From positions 1 to 6,621 of the forward strand of contig CAKQNH010000268.1 in assembly GCA_934255105.1 (NCBI GenBank): 6,621 bases of DNA, read 5' to 3'. The position numbers and the translations under genes were made by a program. Source of the DNA: an uncultured Pirellulaceae bacterium. GTDB taxonomy: Bacteria; Planctomycetota; Planctomycetia; Pirellulales; Pirellulaceae. Positions 5,649 to 6,621 of this stretch are shown piece by piece; positions within the stretch are counted from its first letter, which is position 1; every line of letters starts with the position of its first letter. The notes under the pieces were generated by a model. The model searched no databases and was not told the origin of the DNA. It saw nothing but the letters and a program-made list of their open reading frames with translations.

Positions 5649-5712
5649 GTAGCGGAAGTCGCCAAGACTTTCGGCCACGAGGACTGTCGAATCTCTTGGC
5701 GAGTTCCGCTAC
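5649..5712. repeat. REPIN-like element B, 64 bp
   Basis: The outer 19-bp arms GTAGCGGAAGTCGCCAAGA (5649-5667) and its complement (5694-5712) match with a single mismatch. Both ends carry the GTAG head. Behind the left head CGGAAGTC (5653-5660) pairs with GACTTTCG (5666-5673) around GCCAA, all paired allowing one wobble. The right end folds likewise with one mismatch and one wobble. Same length as element A (64 bp) and same GTAGCSGAAGTCGCCA consensus, so both belong to one mobile repeat family. No RAYT-type transposase is in the window. Confidence 0.75.
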
Positions 5713-5727
5713 GAATAGGTTCATAGA

Positions 5728-5755
5728 TTATTAGCGTCATTTCCGTATCTATAAT
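5728..5755 (+). promoter_or_regulatory. Candidate promoter for the lipoprotein gene
   Basis: A consensus TATAAT lies at 5750-5755, with a weak -35 candidate TTATTA at 5728-5733 (16-nt spacing). The predicted start is near 5762, giving a leader of about 24 nt. AAGGAA at 5773-5778 is the ribosome binding site, 7 nt before the ATG. Confidence 0.45.
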
Positions 5756-5785
5756 GCTATCAACATCCTAGTAAGGAAGCAATTT

Positions 5786-6268
5786 ATGTTTGTTCGGTCT
5801 TTTTCTCAATGTATTCCCGGCGTCTGTGGCCGAGCCGCATTTTTCTGCGTCGCAATAGCGTGCCTATTGCTTATCCCAGGCTGTGGCGAGTCGGGACCGC
5901 GCATGGAGCCGGTATCTGGAACCGTTACGCTTAAAGGAGCGCCAATCGAAGGTGCTGATGTCTATTTCGTCCATGAGCAACAAGTTTCGGTGGGCAAAAC
6001 GGACAGCGAGGGCCACTATGACTTGGTCCCAGGTGCCGTAGCCGGCGAAAATAAGGTCTACTTCAGCAAAATTGAAGGTGGGGCTTCCAGTGAGGAGGAC
6101 GATGGGATGGCAGAGATCGAAATGGAGGCAGCCAGGTCCAGCGGTGCCGGTAGAAAGGCCAACGTGCCAAAGCAGATCATCCCAGCCGAGTATAGCAACG
6201 CTTCTAATCCAAAACTTAGCTTTACAGTTCCAAGTGGTGGTTCCACGTCGGCCGACTTCGAACTCTAG
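5786..6268 (+). CDS. Lipoprotein with carboxypeptidase-regulatory-like domain
   Basis: The product is 160 residues. An N-terminal hydrophobic segment (about 17-31) ends in the lipobox LIPGC, so Cys33 should be lipidated after signal peptidase II cleavage. Residues about 42-95 form a transthyretin-like beta-sandwich: PVSGTVTLKGAPIEGADVYFV, then GKTDSEGHYDLVPGAVAGENKV. These are the hallmarks of carboxypeptidase-regulatory-like (CarboxypepD_reg) domains. An acidic, low-complexity linker (SSEEDDG, 101-107) follows. The end, residues about 127-160 (VPKQIIPAEYSNASNP to SADFEL), matches the pattern usual in the small planctomycete lipoproteins found next to DUF1559 genes. Role unknown; it probably binds or scaffolds at the cell envelope. 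The start has AAGGAA 7 nt upstream and a consensus -10 nearby. Its neighbour is the DUF1559 gene, but 342 bp with a hairpin and a REPIN intervene, so co-transcription is doubtful. Confidence 0.87.
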   Translation: MFVRSFSQCIPGVCGRAAFFCVAIACLLLIPGCGESGPRMEPVSGTVTLKGAPIEGADVYFVHEQQVSVGKTDSEGHYDLVPGAVAGENKVYFSKIEGGASSEEDDGMAEIEMEAARSSGAGRKANVPKQIIPAEYSNASNPKLSFTVPSGGSTSADFEL

Positions 6269-6326
6269 CACGCCGATGGGACTGACAGGATAGCAAAGAC
6301 TAGGACTCCGTAAGTGCACGCGACAC

Positions 6327-6353
6327 CGTAGCGATTCTACCTTGCACGCTACG
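6327..6353. terminator. Weak hairpin after the lipoprotein gene
   Basis: CGTAGCG (6327-6333) and CGCTACG (6347-6353) are complementary around 13 nt, 58 nt beyond the stop codon, with no T-tract. The arms begin with GTAGCG as in REPIN-like element B, so it could equally be a decayed REPIN that lost its middle. Both readings are tentative. Confidence 0.25.
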
Positions 6354-6602
6354 CAGCAAGCTGGGGTTCTAGCCTTCCCTGCTCTAGAGGTGTACAACTA
6401 GATTCGATTACGGTTGCAGTTCAAGAGCGCTAGTATGGCGATAGCAACATCATCTTCAGTGGTTGCGGCGGCAATCGACGGTGTTTAGGGGCCGTAGGTG
6501 GCCTGACGAAACGGTGTTAAGCAGGTGGAAATGCATAGTTGCGTGCTTTCCCCTCAACTCTGGATTGAAAAGAGCCCTAGGGGAAGGGATGCTGTCTTTG
6601 CT

Positions 6603-6618
6603 TCTCTGCGCCTCTGCG
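6603..6618. repeat. Tandem octamer YCTCTGCG
   Basis: TCTCTGCG (6603-6610) is followed directly by CCTCTGCG (6611-6618). Only two units are visible because the window ends. Short tandem octamers of this kind can be part of a longer intergenic array. Confidence 0.35.
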
Positions 6619-6621
6619 ATC

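Larger units (their letters stand above)
5444..5785. other. Intergenic region between DUF1559 and lipoprotein genes, 342 bp
   Basis: No gene is supported. It contains, in order, a nested palindrome (5479-5510), a strong terminator-like hairpin (5523-5549), REPIN-like element B (5649-5712) and a promoter-like TATAAT (5750-5755). With a hairpin after the first gene and a fresh promoter before the second, the two genes are probably separate transcription units. Confidence 0.6.
6269..6621. other. Non-coding tail of the window, 353 bp
   Basis: No reading frame here looks coding on either strand. A 7-bp hairpin lies at 6327-6353. A longer interrupted hairpin lies at 6548-6585 (TTCCCCT with AGGGGAA, inner CTCT with AGAG). 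A tandem octamer is at the very end. The sequence otherwise shows no structure I can support; a gene may begin beyond the edge. Confidence 0.5.

Noticed and set aside
5864..6397. Minus-strand frame of 177 residues
   Set aside because: It is antisense to the lipoprotein gene, and its translation shows no domain, signal or family feature.

Overview
The window looks like a chromosomal segment of a planctomycete, probably Pirellulaceae-like. The main pointer is the gene at 4433-5443, a DUF1559 prepilin-like protein with a GFTLVE leader and a C-terminal H-X9-DG motif. This family is strongly expanded in Planctomycetota. It is followed by a small lipoprotein with a carboxypeptidase-regulatory-like fold, a frequent partner in that phylum. 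The organism call is inference from gene content; there is no rRNA or marker gene here.

Layout. 1-970 is repeat-rich. Two copies of an inverted-repeat module (67-257 and 778-970) bracket a broken gene whose first ~76 residues resemble the N-terminus of B12-binding radical SAM proteins. 984-3992 carries three genes on the minus strand. In transcription order they are a LysR-type regulator (3992-3042), a secreted SGNH/GDSL esterase of the rhamnogalacturonan acetylesterase type (2838-2104) and a secreted six-bladed Kelch-like beta-propeller (2003-984). A third module copy (2871-3027) lies between the regulator and the esterase. 3993-4432 is a divergent intergenic region. 4433-6268 holds the plus-strand DUF1559 protein and the lipoprotein, separated by 342 bp. 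6269-6621 has no convincing gene.

Two unrelated short-repeat families dominate the non-coding DNA. The first is built from the 18-mer TGATCGCTCCGCCGATCA, present in 11 identical copies in three modules. Each module is a long inverted repeat around a more variable core. Its arms end about 14 nt beyond the stop codons of two genes and can supply a Shine-Dalgarno plus ATG to the esterase. The second is a pair of 64-bp elements (4034-4097 and 5649-5712) with GTAG heads at both ends and a small hairpin behind each head, the architecture of REPINs (paired REP sequences). No RAYT transposase is in the window.

How the genes may work together (inference): the esterase and propeller form a co-directional secreted pair that could act on acetylated pectin-like or algal polysaccharide, possibly with the LysR protein as regulator. 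The DUF1559 protein and lipoprotein would be a second, envelope-associated pair.
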